Assembly: GCA_047777475.1 (NCBI GenBank)
Contig: JBKEET010000003.1
Coordinates: forward strand, 363,524 to 427,523
Source of the DNA: Sutterella sp047777475
GTDB taxonomy: Bacteria > Pseudomonadota > Gammaproteobacteria > Burkholderiales > Burkholderiaceae_F
Reading direction: 5' to 3'
Length of the DNA: 64,000 bases
Shown in pieces: positions 19,234 through 28,474 of the stretch; position 1 is the first letter of the stretch, and each line of letters opens with the position of its first letter. A program made the position numbers and the translations under genes. The notes beneath the pieces were generated by a model. The model was not told the DNA's origin. It worked only from the letters and a program-made list of their open reading frames with translations, and searched no databases.

Positions 19234-19986
19234 ATGCAGACTCAGGCTTTGGTAAGCTATCTCGACCGCTATCTTAATGCGTCTCTGTTCCGCGATTACG
19301 CCCCCAACGGGCTGCAGGTCGAGGGCAAGCCGGAGATCACCCGCATCGTCCTCGGCGTGAGCGCGAGCCAGGCCCTGGTGGACCACGCCTGCGCCATCGG
19401 CGCCGACTGCGTCCTGGTGCATCACGGCTGGTTCTGGCGCGGCGAGAGCCCCGCCGTCACCGGCATGAAGCGCCGCCGCCTCGCGGCTCTCCTCGAGAAG
19501 GACGTCAACCTCATCGCCTACCACCTGCCGCTCGACGCGCATCCCGTCGTCGGCAACAACGCCGAGCTCGGCCGCCTGCTCGGGCTCCACGCCGAGAAGC
19601 ACATCGGCGAGTACGACCTCGTCTCGATCGGCTATCCCGAGAGCGGGCCCGTGCCGCTCGAGCAGTTCCTCGCCAACGTCGAGACCGTGCTCCGCCGCAA
19701 GCCGATGGCGGTCGGCGTCTCCGACGGCACGGTGCGCCGCGTCGGCTGGTGCACGGGCGCCGCCCAGGACGAGCTCCTTGCGGCGGCGGCCGAAGGCTGC
19801 GACCTGTTCATCTCCGGCGAAATCAGCGAAAGGACCACCTACGAAGCGCGCGAGAACGGCCTGATGTACCTCGCCGCCGGCCACCACGCCACGGAGCGCT
19901 TCGGCATCCAGGCGCTCGGCCGCCATCTGAAGAAGCAGTTCCCGGAGCTGCTCATTTCCTATTTCGAAGTGGACAATCCTGTATAG
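19234..19986 (+). CDS. Nif3-like dinuclear metal-centre protein
   Basis: A member of the Nif3/YbgI family, which forms hexameric rings with two metals per subunit; the biochemical role is unsettled. The 250-residue length is typical. Metal-ligand motifs are DCVLVHHGWFWRGE (His-His) near residue 65 and YLAAGHHATERFG near residue 215. DYAPNGLQVEG at the N-terminus is also a family mark. It is divergent from the Deg protease gene with 38 bp between the starts. In relatives this gene is followed by petABC; here it is followed by sspA. Confidence 0.92.
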   Translation: MQTQALVSYLDRYLNASLFRDYAPNGLQVEGKPEITRIVLGVSASQALVDHACAIGADCVLVHHGWFWRGESPAVTGMKRRRLAALLEKDVNLIAYHLPLDAHPVVGNNAELGRLLGLHAEKHIGEYDLVSIGYPESGPVPLEQFLANVETVLRRKPMAVGVSDGTVRRVGWCTGAAQDELLAAAAEGCDLFISGEISERTTYEARENGLMYLAAGHHATERFGIQALGRHLKKQFPELLISYFEVDNPV

Positions 19987-20156
19987 AAACAATTGCTTTC
20001 AATCGCCGGAAACGGCTGAAAGCCTAAAGTATTAATAAAGCATCCATTTCAATATATAGATAAATAAACGCTTTTTTGATAAAATTCAAAGTTCTGCCGC
20101 CCGCCGAAGTTCGGCGGCGGGCGGCGATCACGAATGCGTTTAGAGGAAATCTGTCT
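19987..20156 (+). promoter_or_regulatory. AT-rich spacer and leader ahead of sspA
   Basis: This 170-bp gap is much more AT-rich than its flanks between 20030 and 20090 and holds a -10-like TAAAAT within 20079-20086. It ends in a GC-rich self-complementary stretch (about 20096-20124) just before the sspA ribosome site AGAGGAAA. Relatives carry the three cytochrome bc1 genes at this point; no remnant of them is visible. Confidence 0.5.
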
Positions 20157-20756
20157 ATGATGGTGCTTTACTCGGGCATGACCTGCCCGTTCTCCCACAG
20201 CTGCCGCTTCGTTCTCTACGAGAAGGGATGCGAGTTTGAGATCCAGGACATCGATATGTTCCAGCCGATCGACGTGAGCTCGCTCAATCCTTACGGCGAG
20301 GTGCCCATCCTCCGCGAACGCGAGCTCGTGCTCTACCAGGCCGACGTGATCAATACGTACATCGACGAGCGCTTCCCGCATCCGCAGCTGATGCCGTCCG
20401 ATCCGATGCAGCGCGCCCGCGCCCGTCTCTTCTCGTATGTGCTCAACCGCGAGATCTTCAGCCACGTGCGCGTGCTCGAGAACCGCAACGCCACGGAAGA
20501 GGCCCGCAACGCCGCCCGCAGCAAGCTGCGCGAGCAGCTCACGCTGATCGGCACGCGCTTGAACGGCGACTACCTGCTCGGCGACGAGTTCACGCTGCTC
20601 GACGTGAAGATGGCCCCGGTCATCTGGCGCCTTGATCACTACGGCATCGAGCTGCCGCGCGCCGGCGCTCCGCTCATGACCTACGGCGAGCGTCTCTTCT
20701 CGCGCCCCGCGTTCATCGATTCGATGACGCCGTCCGAGCGCGTGATGCGCCGCTGA
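20157..20756 (+). CDS. sspA: Stringent starvation protein A SspA
   Basis: SspA is a glutathione-transferase-fold protein that binds RNA polymerase and reprograms transcription in starvation and acid stress. The 199-residue product has an N-terminal thioredoxin-like half (MTCPFSHSCRFVLYEKG, SLNPYGEVPIL) and a helical C-terminal half with LLGDEFTLLDVKMAPVIWRL. Two adjacent ATGs (20157, 20160) are possible starts after AGAGGAAA; the frame also runs upstream to 20076 without family similarity. It is paired with sspB 92 bp downstream. Confidence 0.94.
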   Translation: MMVLYSGMTCPFSHSCRFVLYEKGCEFEIQDIDMFQPIDVSSLNPYGEVPILRERELVLYQADVINTYIDERFPHPQLMPSDPMQRARARLFSYVLNREIFSHVRVLENRNATEEARNAARSKLREQLTLIGTRLNGDYLLGDEFTLLDVKMAPVIWRLDHYGIELPRAGAPLMTYGERLFSRPAFIDSMTPSERVMRR

Positions 20757-20848
20757 TCCGGCGCACCGAGGCGGGCGGCCTTCCCCGTTTCCGAACGGGG
20801 AGCGCCGCCCATTGACCGATTTATCCAGGATTCGGAGTTATCAGCGCC

Positions 20849-21241
20849 ATGGCCGATATGTTCGCTCCCAAGCCCATCAAGCCCTATCTGATCAATGCGG
20901 TTCTCGACTACTGCCGCGACACGGGCGCCACGCCCTACCTGATGGTCGCCGTCGACAGCGCCTGCCGCGTGCCCGAGGAATACGTGCGCGACGGCCGCAT
21001 CGTCTTCGACCTTTCGGACGAGGCGATCAACAGGCTCGACATCAACGACCGTTCCCTGAGCTTCCAGGCCCGCTTCGGCGAGAGCAACACGATTTTCGAT
21101 GTGTACGTGCCGCTCAACCGCATCATTGCGGTGACGCCGCTCGAGTACCAGCAGTTCGCGCTGCAGTTCGAAGTGACGCCTTCCGAAGAGGAGCCGCAGC
21201 AGCCCGCGCCCGCGCCGCGCCGTCCGACGCGCGTCAAATAA
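20849..21241 (+). CDS. sspB: ClpXP adaptor protein SspB
   Basis: SspB delivers ssrA-tagged proteins to the ClpXP protease. The 130-residue product begins MADMFAPKPIKPYLINAVLDY, with the conserved PYLINAVLDWC-like helix and TPYLMVAVDSACRVPEEYV. Strands with VFDLSDEAINRLDI and FQARFGE match the substrate-binding domain. A proline-rich linker ends in PTRVK, the ClpX-binding tail being short and basic here. It pairs with sspA and is followed by tRNA-Thr. Confidence 0.94.
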   Translation: MADMFAPKPIKPYLINAVLDYCRDTGATPYLMVAVDSACRVPEEYVRDGRIVFDLSDEAINRLDINDRSLSFQARFGESNTIFDVYVPLNRIIAVTPLEYQQFALQFEVTPSEEEPQQPAPAPRRPTRVK

Positions 21242-21271
21242 GGCGTTCGAGGCATTTGCGGCGGCATTTGT

Positions 21272-21277
21272 TATAAT
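21272..21277 (+). promoter_or_regulatory. -10 element of the tRNA-Thr gene
   Basis: A perfect TATAAT lies 11 bp before the first base of tRNA-Thr. No convincing -35 is seen 16-18 bp upstream. Confidence 0.6.
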
Positions 21278-21288
21278 CCACCGCTTGC

Positions 21289-21364
21289 GCCTCTTTAGCT
21301 CAGTTGGTAGAGCAACCGCCTTGTAAGCGGTAGGTCAACTGTTCGAGTCAGTTAAGGGGCACCA
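21289..21364 (+). tRNA. tRNA-Thr (anticodon TGT)
   Basis: A 76-nt cloverleaf with encoded CCA. The acceptor GCCTCTT pairs with AAGGGGC (one G-T wobble), the anticodon loop is CTTGTAA giving TGT, and the T-arm AACTG/CAGTT encloses TTCGAGT. It lies between sspB and a terminator. Confidence 0.97.
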
Positions 21365-21372
21365 GGATGCAG

Positions 21373-21398
21373 AAAAGGCCGCAGAAATGCGGCCTTTT
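21373..21398. terminator. Bidirectional terminator between tRNA-Thr and prmC
   Basis: An 11-bp perfect stem (AAAAGGCCGCA with TGCGGCCTTTT) closed by a GAAA tetraloop. A4 and T4 at its ends let it serve both convergent transcripts. Confidence 0.88.
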
Positions 21399-21426
21399 CG
21401 CGTTTTCAGAAGAGGCGTGCCGTGCC

Positions 21427-22260
21427 TCAGGCGGCGCGCCGCCCGAGCGTGACGCGGTCGTTGCCGCCGTAGTCCTTGACGGTGTGGACGGCGGCGAAGC
21501 CGGCCTCGCGGAACATCGCCGCGGCGTCCTCGCCCTGGTCGTAGCCGTGCTCGGTGAGGAGCCAGCCGCCCTTTTTCAGGTGCGCCATGGCGCCCGAGAT
21601 GATTTCCTTGAGGCACGAAAGCCCGTCGCCGCCGTCGGTGAGCGCGCTCTGCGGCTCGAAGGAGAGTGCGCCGAGGTGCTCGTCGCCGGCGCGGATGTAG
21701 GGCGGGTTGCTCACGATGACGTCGAACGCCTCGCCGTCCCTGACGGGGCTCCACCAGGAGCCGAGGCGGAAATCGGCCTGCGCGCCGAGCGCCTTCGCGT
21801 TGGCGCGCGCCACGCTGAGGGCCTCCTCGGAGACGTCGGTGGCGGTCACCTTCGCGCCGGGGCATTCCTTCGCGAGCGTGAGCGCGATGCAGCCGCTGCC
21901 CGTGCCGAGGTCGAGCACCGAGGGCGCCTTGGGCGCCACGATGAGCGCCTGCTCGACGATCACTTCGGTGTCCGGGCGCGGAATGAGCACATGCTCGTTG
22001 ACGGCGAAATAGCGGCCGTAGAACTCCTGGCGCCCCGTCAGGTAGGGCACGGGCATGCCGGCGAGCCGCGAATTCACGAAAAGGTCGAACGTCATGCGCT
22101 GCTGCTCGGTGAGCTCCTCCTCGTCGTGCGCGATCAGATGCTCGCGCGTCGTGCCGAGCACGTGCGCGAGCAGGACGCCCGCTTCGAAGCGGCCGATTTT
22201 CGGCGCTGCCTCGGCGAGGGCGGCGCGGATGGTGTTGAGGCTGACGGTTTCCTGCTTCAT
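21427..22260 (-). CDS. prmC: Release factor glutamine methyltransferase PrmC
   Basis: PrmC methylates the Gln of the GGQ motif in release factors RF1 and RF2, raising termination efficiency. The 277-residue product has a helical N-terminal domain and a SAM-dependent methyltransferase domain with VLDLGTGSGCIAL (about 115-127) and the catalytic NPPY (about 185-188). It directly follows prfA on the same strand, so modifier and target are encoded together, the usual hemA-prfA-prmC order. Confidence 0.96.
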   Translation of the reverse strand: MKQETVSLNTIRAALAEAAPKIGRFEAGVLLAHVLGTTREHLIAHDEEELTEQQRMTFDLFVNSRLAGMPVPYLTGRQEFYGRYFAVNEHVLIPRPDTEVIVEQALIVAPKAPSVLDLGTGSGCIALTLAKECPGAKVTATDVSEEALSVARANAKALGAQADFRLGSWWSPVRDGEAFDVIVSNPPYIRAGDEHLGALSFEPQSALTDGGDGLSCLKEIISGAMAHLKKGGWLLTEHGYDQGEDAAAMFREAGFAAVHTVKDYGGNDRVTLGRRAA

Positions 22261-22282
22261 GAAGCTTGGACCCTCCCGGATT

Positions 22283-23359
22283 TCAGGTAAGCGCGGCGAG
22301 CTGGTCGGCCTGGTGCTGCGTGGTGAGCGCCGTGATGATCTCGTCGAGGTCGCCGTCCATGATGTCGGCGAGACGGTAAAGCGTCAGGTTGATGCGGTGG
22401 TCGGTCACGCGGCCCTGCGGGTAGTTGTAGGTGCGGATGCGCTCGGAGCGGTCGCCCGAGCCGATGAGGCTCTTGCGCTCGCTCGCTTCCTTGGCCTGCT
22501 GCTCGGCGACCTTCGCCGCGTAAAGCCGCGAGGCGAGCACGGCCATGGCGCGCGCCTTGTTCTGCTGCTGGCTGCGCTCGTCCTGGCACTCGACCACCAT
22601 GCCGGTGGGGATGTGCGTGATGCGCACGGCCGAGTCGGTCTTCTGAATGTGCTGGCCGCCGGCGCCCGAGGCGCGGAAGACGTCGATGCGCAGGTCGGCC
22701 GGGTTGAGCTTCACCTCTTCGACGGCGTCGAGCTCGGGAAGCACCGCCACCGTGCAGGCCGACGTGTGCACGCGGCCCTGGCTCTCGGTGACGGGGACGC
22801 GCTGCACGCGGTGCCCGCCCGATTCGAACTTGAGCTTGGAGTAAGCGCCCCTGCCGATGATGCGGACCACGACTTCCTTGTAGCCGCCGAGCTCGCTCGG
22901 GCTGCTCGAGACGATCTCGGTCTTCCAGCCCTGGTTCTCGGCGTAGCGCAGGTACATGCGCAGCAGGTCGCCCGCAAAGAGCGCCGATTCGTCGCCGCCC
23001 GTGCCCGCGCGGATTTCGAGGAAGATGTTGCGGCTGTCGTTGGGGTCCTTCGGGATGAGAAGGAGCTGCAGGCCGTGCTCGAGCTCGCCGAGCTTGTTCT
23101 GCGCCGCGGTGAATTCTTCCTGCGCGAACGCCTTCATCTCCGGATCGCCGAGCATTTCGCGTGCGGTCTCGAGGTCGCCCTCGGTCGACTCGTACTCCTT
23201 GAACTGGGCGGCGACGGGCTCGATTTCGGCGCGTTCCTGCGAAAGCGAGCGGAAGCGCTCGAGGTCGTCCGCGCAGTCGGGAGCGGCGAGCATGCCGTCG
23301 ATTTCTTCAAGGCGCCTGGCAAGCCCGCGGAGCTTGAAGCGCATGCGTTCGTTGAGCAT
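22283..23359 (-). CDS. prfA: Peptide chain release factor 1
   Basis: RF1 releases peptides at UAA and UAG. The 358-residue product carries the stop-codon-reading tripeptide PVT (about 189-191) and the catalytic GGQ in SGAGGQHIQKT (about 234-236). PVT rather than SPF separates it from RF2. It is 22 bp ahead of prmC, which methylates its GGQ, and 102 bp after hemA. Confidence 0.97.
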   Translation of the reverse strand: MLNERMRFKLRGLARRLEEIDGMLAAPDCADDLERFRSLSQERAEIEPVAAQFKEYESTEGDLETAREMLGDPEMKAFAQEEFTAAQNKLGELEHGLQLLLIPKDPNDSRNIFLEIRAGTGGDESALFAGDLLRMYLRYAENQGWKTEIVSSSPSELGGYKEVVVRIIGRGAYSKLKFESGGHRVQRVPVTESQGRVHTSACTVAVLPELDAVEEVKLNPADLRIDVFRASGAGGQHIQKTDSAVRITHIPTGMVVECQDERSQQQNKARAMAVLASRLYAAKVAEQQAKEASERKSLIGSGDRSERIRTYNYPQGRVTDHRINLTLYRLADIMDGDLDEIITALTTQHQADQLAALT

Positions 23360-23461
23360 CGGTTGAGTCTCGGTTTTTCTGTAAGTTAAGCCAAAAAAGG
23401 ATACAGCAAAACGGCCCGCAAAATTGCTTTTGCAGGCCGCAGGGAAACTTGCCTCGCCGGA

Positions 23462-24751
23462 TCAGCGCGGCGGGCGGCGGTAGAAGCGCTCGAGCACGCG
23501 CTCCATCAGCTCGCGGTCCTCTTCGCTCAGGCCTTCGGCGTTGCGGAGCAGCACGGTCGGATCGTGCAGCAGCGTGTTGGTGAGCTCGCGGGCCAGGTAG
23601 TCGAGCGCCTTCTCGGGCTCGGCGCCGTTCTTAAGCAGGCGCTTTGCCTTGGCGAGCTCCGAGTCGCGCAGGAACGCGGCCCGCTCGCGCAGCGCCTGGA
23701 TGTGCGGCACGCTTTCCCTCTGGCGGAGCCACTGCGCGAAGTCGCGCGTGCGCAGGCCGATGATCGTCTCGGCCTGCGTCACCGCAGCCTGGCGGCTCGC
23801 CTTGCCCTGCTGCACGACCTTGCCGAGATCGTCCACGGTGTAGACGTAGACGTCTTCGAGGCGGTCGACTTCGGGCTCGACGTCGCGGGGCACGGCCAGG
23901 TCGACGATGAACATCGGGCGGTGGCGGCGCTCCTCGACGGCGCGCTCGATCATGCCGAGGCCGATGATCGGCAGCGCGGAGGCGGTGCAGGAAACGATGA
24001 TGTCGTAGCGGGCGATCTGCGAGGGCAGGTCCGCAAGGCGGATCGCCTCGGCGTGCACGGTGCGCGCGAGCGTCTGCCCGCGCTCGAGCGTGCGGTTGGC
24101 GATGGTGATCGACTTGGGCTGCTGCGCGGCGAAGTGCGCGGCGCAGAGCTCGATCATCTCGCCCGCGCCCACGAAGAGCACGCGCTCGTCCTTGAGCGAG
24201 CCGAAGAGGCGCAGCGCAAGGCGCACGGCGGCGGCCGCCAGGCTCACCGAGTTCGAGCCGATTTCGGTGGCGGTGCGCACTTCCTTGGCGACGGTGAAGG
24301 TCGACTGGAAGAGGCGGTTGAGCATGGTGCCGAGGCCGTGGGTCTCGGCGGCGAGCTTCACCGCCTTTTTCATCTGTCCGACGATCTGGGTTTCGCCGAG
24401 CACCATCGAGTCGAGGCCCGAGGCGACGCGGAACGTGTGCATCGCAGCCTTTTCGTCGGCAAAGGTGTAGATGTGCGGCTCGAGCTCGTTGACGGGCACC
24501 TGCTTCACCTCGGAGAGATAGCCGAGGAGCGATTTCTTGGCGAGGTCGGTGTCTTCCGCCGCGCAGAAAAGCTCGGTGCGGTTGCACGTCGAGAGGACGG
24601 CCGCCTCGCGAAGGCCGCCGTCGGAAGCCCCCGCAAGCCTTTCCTTGAGGCTGCGGATCGTGGCGGCGGCTTCCTCGGGGGAGAAGGCCACGCGCTCGCG
24701 AACGGAGACCGGAGCGGTTGTATGGTTAAGACCTAAAGCTAGCAGATGCAT
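23462..24751 (-). CDS. hemA: Glutamyl-tRNA reductase HemA
   Basis: HemA reduces glutamyl-tRNA(Glu) to glutamate-1-semialdehyde, the committed step of tetrapyrrole synthesis by the C5 route. The 429-residue product has the nucleophile Cys in VLSTCNRTELF (about C56), the NADPH site VLFVGAGEM (about 205) and the C-terminal dimer helices. GLNHTTAPVSVRER at the start is conserved. It is the first gene of hemA-prfA-prmC and is divergent from the membrane-protein gene at 24899. Confidence 0.97.
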   Translation of the reverse strand: MHLLALGLNHTTAPVSVRERVAFSPEEAAATIRSLKERLAGASDGGLREAAVLSTCNRTELFCAAEDTDLAKKSLLGYLSEVKQVPVNELEPHIYTFADEKAAMHTFRVASGLDSMVLGETQIVGQMKKAVKLAAETHGLGTMLNRLFQSTFTVAKEVRTATEIGSNSVSLAAAAVRLALRLFGSLKDERVLFVGAGEMIELCAAHFAAQQPKSITIANRTLERGQTLARTVHAEAIRLADLPSQIARYDIIVSCTASALPIIGLGMIERAVEERRHRPMFIVDLAVPRDVEPEVDRLEDVYVYTVDDLGKVVQQGKASRQAAVTQAETIIGLRTRDFAQWLRQRESVPHIQALRERAAFLRDSELAKAKRLLKNGAEPEKALDYLARELTNTLLHDPTVLLRNAEGLSEEDRELMERVLERFYRRPPR

Positions 24752-24898
24752 TCGAGCAGCCGGAAATCACAAAAAATGCGCCGCCCTGCCGGAGGCTGAC
24801 GCAATAGTTAACATATGTTGCGGGCATTATATCGGCGGGAGCATTTCGTTTACCTTAAGATCGGCGCCGCGAAAGCCAGTCAGGAGAAGAAATCCGAG

Positions 24899-25399
24899 AT
24901 GGACAAAAGCGAAGTAAAACTTGACGGCCCGCTCGAGCAGGCCGCGCGCCGCGCCCGCGCCGAAGTGAACCGCCGCGCGATGCTGAGCGCGGGCGCCACG
25001 CTGCTCCCGATCCCGGGGCTCGACGTGGCGGTCGACATGACGGCGCTCGTGAGCATGTTGAACGCCGTCAACCGCGAGTTCGTGCTGTCGCCCGACCAGA
25101 TCGAGCGGCTCAACACCGAGCAGAAGATCGCCATTTTCTCGGCGCTCGACAAGGTGCGCGCGACCTTTGCGGGCAAATACGTCACGAGCGGGCTTGCGCT
25201 CACCGTCATCAAGCAGCTCGGCACGCGCTGGGCGGCCGGCAAGGCGGCGCGCTGGGTCCCGGTGGTCGGGCAGGGCGCGGCGGCCGCCGTTTCGTTTGCG
25301 GCCTTCAAGTGGCTCGGCGAGGCGCAGATCCAGGAATGCCTGAACGTGCGCGAGGAAGCCGCGGCGCTGCTGCCGCCGCCTTCGCGGGATAATCGCTGA
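24899..25399 (+). CDS. Small membrane protein resembling DUF697/EcsC-type proteins
   Basis: A 166-residue protein without a confident name. A charged N-terminus is followed by a hydrophobic hairpin (about 24-55, with TLLPIPGLDVAVDMTALVSML) and a second hydrophobic segment near residues 118-142 (WVPVVGQGAAAAVSFAAFKW). The pattern P-I-P-G-L-D followed by a helix recalls the DUF697 family of GTPase-linked membrane proteins, but this is a weak likeness. The ATG at 24899 follows a CAGGAGAAGA ribosome site. It lies 26 bp ahead of queC; no functional link is known. Confidence 0.7.
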   Translation: MDKSEVKLDGPLEQAARRARAEVNRRAMLSAGATLLPIPGLDVAVDMTALVSMLNAVNREFVLSPDQIERLNTEQKIAIFSALDKVRATFAGKYVTSGLALTVIKQLGTRWAAGKAARWVPVVGQGAAAAVSFAAFKWLGEAQIQECLNVREEAAALLPPPSRDNR

Positions 25400-25425
25400 A
25401 GCAATTTTTTTCAGGAGCACTGACG

Positions 25426-26169
25426 ATGTCAGAAGCGGAATTCGCCGCGCCCGTGCGCGGCGCGGCCATGGTGTGCTTTTCGGGCGGGCAGGATTCGACG
25501 ACGTGCCTTGCGTGGGCCCTCGATCGCTTCGAGCGCGTCGAAACCGTCGGCTTCGACTACGGGCAGCGCCACGCCGTCGAGCTCGAGTGCCGCCGCAGGG
25601 TGCGCGAGAAGATCGTTGCGATCAAGCCGCAGTGGGCCGCGAGGCTCGGCGAGGACCATATGCTCGACATGAAGCTGCTCGGGCAGATCAGCGACTGCTC
25701 GCTCACGCGCGACAAGGCGATCGAGTTCGAGAAGAACGGCGTGCCCAACACCTTCGTGCCGGGCCGCAACCTGCTCTTTTTCACGTTCGCCGCGGCGCTG
25801 GCTTACCGCCGGGGCGTCGGCACGCTGATCGGCGGCATGTGCGAGACCGATTACTCGGGCTATGCGGACTGCCGCGACAACACGCTCAAGAGCCTCCAGG
25901 TGACGCTTTCGCTCGGGCTTGACGTCCCGATGCGCATCGAGACGCCGCTCATGTGGCTCACCAAGGGCGAAACCTGGGAGCTCGCGCACGCGATCGGCGG
26001 CGACGCGCTCGTTTCGCTGATCGTCGAAGAGACGCACACCTGCTACATGGGCGACCGCAGCCATCGCCACGACTGGGGCTACGGCTGCGGCGAGTGCCCG
26101 GCCTGCCGCCTGAGGGCGAAGGGCTGGGAAGAGTACTGCCGCCGGCACGCCGCTTCCGGGCGCCGCTAG
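25426..26169 (+). CDS. queC: 7-cyano-7-deazaguanine synthase QueC
   Basis: QueC converts 7-carboxy-7-deazaguanine to preQ0 with ATP and ammonia, in queuosine tRNA modification. The 247-residue product has the PP-loop FSGGQDSTTCLAWAL near residue 20 and the C-terminal zinc site YGCGECPACRLRAKGWEEY. No other queuosine genes are near. It converges with the antiporter gene, the two stop regions overlapping by 4 bp. Confidence 0.95.
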   Translation: MSEAEFAAPVRGAAMVCFSGGQDSTTCLAWALDRFERVETVGFDYGQRHAVELECRRRVREKIVAIKPQWAARLGEDHMLDMKLLGQISDCSLTRDKAIEFEKNGVPNTFVPGRNLLFFTFAAALAYRRGVGTLIGGMCETDYSGYADCRDNTLKSLQVTLSLGLDVPMRIETPLMWLTKGETWELAHAIGGDALVSLIVEETHTCYMGDRSHRHDWGYGCGECPACRLRAKGWEEYCRRHAASGRR

Positions 26170-27902
26170 CCTTCGGCCGCCGCCCGGCGGCCGGCGGGCG
26201 TGCCCGCGCCGGTGCCGCTTTCGAGCGCGCTGCGCACGGTGTCGGCGATATGCCGCACGGCCGCTTCTTCGGGGCAGATGAAGTGCAGGCCGCTCTTTTC
26301 CGGCACCTCCTTCCAGAGGCCTGCGTCGCCGCCCACCGCCGTCACGGGGAGCCCGGCGTTCAGGGTGCGCGCGATTTCCGCGATGCGGAGCGCCTCGGCC
26401 GGGGTTTCGAAAATCACCATCAGCCGAGCGTTCATGACGCCTGCGGTAAGAAGCTTCTGGGCATCGGTGCCGCTCCCCGTGAGTGCCCGGATGCCGTCTT
26501 CCTTAAGGCCCGCCGCTTCTTTTTCGCCGTGCACCAGCCCGCAGACGGGCACCCCCGCGGCGCTGAGGCGCCGCATCACGCCGCAGGCGGCGGGCGAGCT
26601 CCCGACGACGAGCACGGAGCGCTCGCCGGCAGGTTCCGCCGCCCCGTCCGCAACGCGGAAGGCCTCTTCCCTGCGGGCGGCCCGGCGCGCCCATTCCCAG
26701 CGCTTCGTCAGCAGCGCCCTTGCGCGGCCGAGCGACGAGAACAGCACGGGATTGAGCGCAATGGAGAGGATCGCCGCGCCGACGATCAGGTTCACGGCGT
26801 TCCTGTCGGCGAGCCCGAGGCCCTGCGCCTGCACGACGAGGATGAAGGAAAACTCGCCGATCTGCGCGAGCGCCGCGCCCACCGTGAGCGAAGTCCGCAG
26901 CGGGTATCCCATGAAATGCACGAGCGCAAACGCCGTGAGCGACTTGCCGGCCAGGATCACGGCGAGCACGGTGAGGAGCTCGAGCGGCGATTCGACCAGG
27001 ATGTGCCAGTCGAACATCATGCCCACGCCGACGAAAAAGAGCACGGAGAAGGCGTCCTGGAAGGGCAGCGTTTCGCTCGCGGCGCGGTGCGCGAGGCTCG
27101 ATTCGCGCATGACGGCGCCGGCGAAGAAGGCGCCGAGCGCAAAGCTCACGCTGAAGATGCCGGCGGCGCCGTAGGCAACGCCGAGCGCGGCGGCGAGGAT
27201 GAAGAGCGTGAAAAGCTCCCGCGAGCCCGTGCGCGCGATCGCGCCGAGCGCGAGCGGCAGCACCCTGCGCCCGATGAGCAGCATGAGCGCGATGAAGGCG
27301 GCGACGTTGAAAAGCGTCTTGGCGATCAGCCAGAGCACCTCGGCGGCGGAGAGGCTCTGCCCGCCGCTGCCGGAAAGCCCCGCAAGGACGGGCAGCAGCA
27401 CGAGGATGACGACGGTGGCGATGTCTTCGACGACGAGCCAGCCCACGGCGATCTGCCCGTCGCGGCTCGAAAGGATGCCGCGCACCTCGAGCGCCTTGAT
27501 GAGCACCACGGTCGAGGCGCACGAAAGGCACAGGCCGAGCACCAGCGCGGCGCCCCAGTGCCATCCCCAGAAGAAATGCGCGGCGGCGCCGCCGAGCAGC
27601 GTCGCAATCGCCATCTGCAGCACGGCGCCCGGCACGGCGATGCCCTTCACCTTGAGCAGGTCGCCGAAGGAGAAGTGCAGGCCCACGCCGAACATGAGCA
27701 GCATGACGCCGATCTCGGAGAGCTGCTCGGCGAGCTCGGGATCGGCGAAGACGCCCGGCGTGTATTCGCCGGCGGCGATGCCGGCCGCGAGATAGCCCAC
27801 CAGCGCGGGCGCGCGGAAAATGCGCTCGGCGGCGTAGCCCAGGACGAGCGCCAGGGTGAAGGCGATGACGAGCGTCGAGATGAGGGGCAGGGAGTGTTCC
27901 AT
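26166..27902 (-). CDS. CPA2-family cation/proton antiporter with C-terminal RCK domain (YbaL/KefB-like)
   Basis: An inner-membrane monovalent cation:proton antiporter of 578 residues. The first two thirds hold about twelve hydrophobic segments, with GYLAAGIAAGEYTPGVF and GVMLLMFGVGLHFS typical of the KefB/YbaL branch. A cytosolic nucleotide-binding domain follows (about 425-560, starting SVLVVGSSPAACGVM), which usually gates transport. The order of domains and the lack of a glutathione-regulated KefF partner make YbaL-like the better label; the ion (K+ or Na+) cannot be read from the sequence. It stands alone, convergent with queC. Confidence 0.88.
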   Translation of the reverse strand: MEHSLPLISTLVIAFTLALVLGYAAERIFRAPALVGYLAAGIAAGEYTPGVFADPELAEQLSEIGVMLLMFGVGLHFSFGDLLKVKGIAVPGAVLQMAIATLLGGAAAHFFWGWHWGAALVLGLCLSCASTVVLIKALEVRGILSSRDGQIAVGWLVVEDIATVVILVLLPVLAGLSGSGGQSLSAAEVLWLIAKTLFNVAAFIALMLLIGRRVLPLALGAIARTGSRELFTLFILAAALGVAYGAAGIFSVSFALGAFFAGAVMRESSLAHRAASETLPFQDAFSVLFFVGVGMMFDWHILVESPLELLTVLAVILAGKSLTAFALVHFMGYPLRTSLTVGAALAQIGEFSFILVVQAQGLGLADRNAVNLIVGAAILSIALNPVLFSSLGRARALLTKRWEWARRAARREEAFRVADGAAEPAGERSVLVVGSSPAACGVMRRLSAAGVPVCGLVHGEKEAAGLKEDGIRALTGSGTDAQKLLTAGVMNARLMVIFETPAEALRIAEIARTLNAGLPVTAVGGDAGLWKEVPEKSGLHFICPEEAAVRHIADTVRSALESGTGAGTPAGRRAAAEG

Positions 27903-28102
27903 TGTCAGTGTCTTCGGTTAAGCCGCGGGGGCGGCGCGCATTTGCGCGGGTCGGAGAGCTTGAGCCAAAAGGCATCAACGGACGGCATTCTATCGGCACT
28001 GTGCGGCATTTCCTCCCGATCTGCGCTCTTTTTGCAAAAAGATGCATTTCCGGGACCTCTGCCGGGTGCCCTGCGCAGGCCGTGTGCGCAGCGGGCAAAA
28101 AA

Positions 28103-28132
28103 GAAGCGCCGGTGCGGCTGCACCGGCGCTTC
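28103..28132 (-). terminator. Terminator of the tRNA-Phe transcript
   Basis: GAAGCGCCGGTGC (28103-28115) pairs perfectly with GCACCGGCGCTTC (28120-28132) across a four-base loop. On the minus strand it is followed by a run of T, so it ends the tRNA-Phe pair transcribed on that strand. Confidence 0.85.
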
Positions 28133-28142
28133 CGGAATGACC

Positions 28143-28218
<76 letters not shown>

Positions 28219-28255
28219 GGTCTGCTCCCCGCGTGTGTGCGCGGAAAGCTGTAAC

Positions 28256-28331
<76 letters not shown>

Positions 28332-28347
28332 GAAATACAGACCTGCA

Positions 28348-28376
28348 ATTCTATGATTGCGGCCCGTTTAATGCAA
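28348..28376 (-). promoter_or_regulatory. Promoter of the tRNA-Phe pair
   Basis: On the minus strand TTGCAT (28371-28376) and TAGAAT (28348-28353) are separated by exactly 17 bp, a strong sigma-70 layout, 16 bp before the first tRNA base. Confidence 0.8.
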
Positions 28377-28474
28377 GAGGACACGGGGGAGCGGTTCCGC
28401 CAATCGGCGAAAATACCGCAAACACGGTATGTAGGGGAAATTTTCGCTTAAGCAAGCGGCCCGGGCCTTTGCGC

